The notes under the pieces: model-generated
What the model was told of the DNA's origin: nothing
What the model saw: only the letters and a program-made list of their open reading frames with translations
Databases searched by the model: none
In this document: positions 56,343 to 57,500 of the stretch, one piece after another
Layout of the letters: each line of letters begins with the position of its first letter
Numbering within the stretch: position 1 is the stretch's first letter
Made by a program: the position numbers and the translations under genes
Assembly: GCF_030272615.1 (NCBI RefSeq)
Contig: NC_081412.1
Coordinates: 539,985,835-540,043,334, forward strand
Source of the DNA: Cryptomeria japonica
Taxonomy: Eukaryota > Streptophyta > Pinopsida > Cupressales > Cupressaceae
DNA: 57,500 bases
Direction of reading: 5' to 3'

Positions 56343-57500
56343 CTATGAATCATCAGAAGGAAATCTAGCTCTGGAATCCATGAATTCAGCTATAGCATTA
56401 TCATTTTCAAAGAAATCCAATCGTGGTAGGTTCTCTTGCCCCCAATCTTTCAAGTGCAGGTGTATGAGACAAATTGGTTTCAGTTTTGAAGTGATGACAT
56501 GAGCGGCTATTATGCTTGCTTTTATTGATGCACTTGAAGAGAATGATGAAATCAACCAGGTGTTGATCTCATTAAATAGTGTTATGATTGTGCTTGAACA
56601 AGATGATGAAACAATTGTTGACAAGTTGTTCTGTGTAGTATGATCTGGATTGGTGATTTCATTAATAAGGGGTTCATGAATAACTTGTGTAGAGGGATTG
56701 GGATCACAAGGAGAAATGACAAGTTTATTTGAGAGGAAATCTTGTGAAGAACATGGAGGATTATGACATGGAGATGAAGGGATGGAGGGACCTTGATCAA
56801 GATTTGGAGAAATAATGGGGTCTTGTTTTGGACATGAAGGTAAAGGTATGCTTTGATCTTGTCTTGGAAAGGGATTGTTATGAAGGATAGAAGGGATGTC
56901 TCGATCTTGCTTAGGAGGTGGATGTTGGATGGGACTTGAAATGATATTTTGTTCTCAAGATGGAAGGGTTTGATTATGAATGGAATAGAAAAGAGCGAGG
57001 GGATCATCATAAGATTCTTGGTCGGTAGGATCTTGATCAAAAATTGGGTAGGATGGAAGTGGTTGTTCTTGATCTTTATTTGTTTCAGGACTCATTTCTT
57101 TTGATTTTGGATCATCCTCTTGACACGAGGAAGGAGTTTGGAAATGCATGGGAGATTGTTGGAATGTTTCAATATTTTGGCTTGATGAAGAAGGATTTCG
57201 AATGAGATTCTCTAAATCATGAATTGGATTAGATTGGTTTTGTACGATGGATAGTTCTTGGGAGGTTGTGTTATTAGATAGAGATGGAATGGATTGGTCT
57301 TGTGTGACTTCAGGGGGTGATGAAATGGTGTATAGATATGATTGATTTAAGATTTGGTTGAAAGGGATTTGATTTTGGTTGAAAGATGTTTGATTTTGGG
57401 TGAAAGTTGTTTGATTTTGGTTAAATGAATTTTGATTTGGACTTTGGTTGAAAGGGGTTTGATTTTTCTTGAAAGAGGTTTGAATGTTGGGTTGGTGTGA
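56343..57500 (-). pseudogene. Q/N/P/S-rich ORF of the rightmost element, running off the window
   Basis: One minus-strand frame is open from the window end (57,500) to 56,343, with a single TGA at 56,955. The start lies outside. The N-terminal visible part contains at least four units of a 7-residue FNQNQxx repeat (about 57,340-57,500), followed by a low-complexity Ser/Gln/Asn/Pro region with recurrent 'xQDQSIPxxx' phrases. The C-terminus is more ordered ('DWGQENLPRLDFFENDNAIA') and ends 'RARFPSDDS'. No enzyme or zinc-finger motif is visible. In sense order it lies about 2.5 kb before the 3' LTR, so it is the last ORF of the element. The function is unknown. Confidence 0.55.

Noticed and set aside
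56242-56502. Plus-strand frame of 86 codons.
   Set aside because: It is antisense to the C-terminus of the minus-strand Q/N-rich ORF.

Overview
This is nuclear DNA from a seed plant with a large, repeat-rich genome. A conifer is my best guess (inference), because the DNA is AT-rich, holds many old nested LTR retrotransposons, carries remnants of resistance-type leucine-rich-repeat (LRR) genes, and has no compact gene structure. I see no intact cellular gene, no RNA gene and no CRISPR array. Almost every open frame is a broken piece of a mobile element or of an LRR gene.

Left third (1-20,865): the 3' end and LTR of a retrotransposon (1 to about 1,150) lead into what looks like the ruins of a tandem LRR resistance-gene cluster. 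LRR fragments lie at 3,107-3,274 and 12,544-13,222, a C-terminal tail at 7,180-7,542, and duplicated non-coding modules at 2,060-2,560, 5,500-8,360, 13,255-14,115 and 16,915-20,862. Two paralogous promoters with the same TATA block (12,488 and 15,099) mark successive gene starts. Mobile DNA has been inserted among them: a LINE and a Ty3 gag fragment (3,690-5,490), a small LTR element of 9,029-12,126 whose gag-like protein carries a G-patch, a solo LTR (14,225-15,007) just upstream of the second promoter, a copia fragment, and a segment with a 0.5-kb TG/TA microsatellite.

Middle (20,866-42,370): an LTR element with an unusually long LTR and a gag remnant (20,866-26,698). It is followed by a three-level nest. 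A minus-strand LTR element (27,295-42,370) was interrupted by a plus-strand pol-less LTR element (32,203-40,287), whose 3' LTR was then hit by a solo LTR (38,535-40,068). Target-site duplications support all three insertions.

Right (42,371-57,500): a minus-strand Ty3/gypsy chromovirus (protease, RT, RNase H, integrase, chromodomain, 3' LTR; 43,406-48,467) is cut at 48,468 by a plus-strand LTR element. The LTR of that element is an array of short ATCGG...CCGAT repeats, and its single long ORF (50,126-52,609) has in-frame stops but no apparent frameshift. That element is truncated by the LTR of a minus-strand element, whose 3' non-coding region and Q/N-rich ORF run to the window end.

The most unusual items are the pol-less LTR elements with unrecognised proteins (32,203-40,287 and 48,468-52,6xx), the G-patch gag (9,029-12,126), the ATCGG repeat array, and the LRR cluster in which an empty site and a filled site for a solo LTR both lie in this window.
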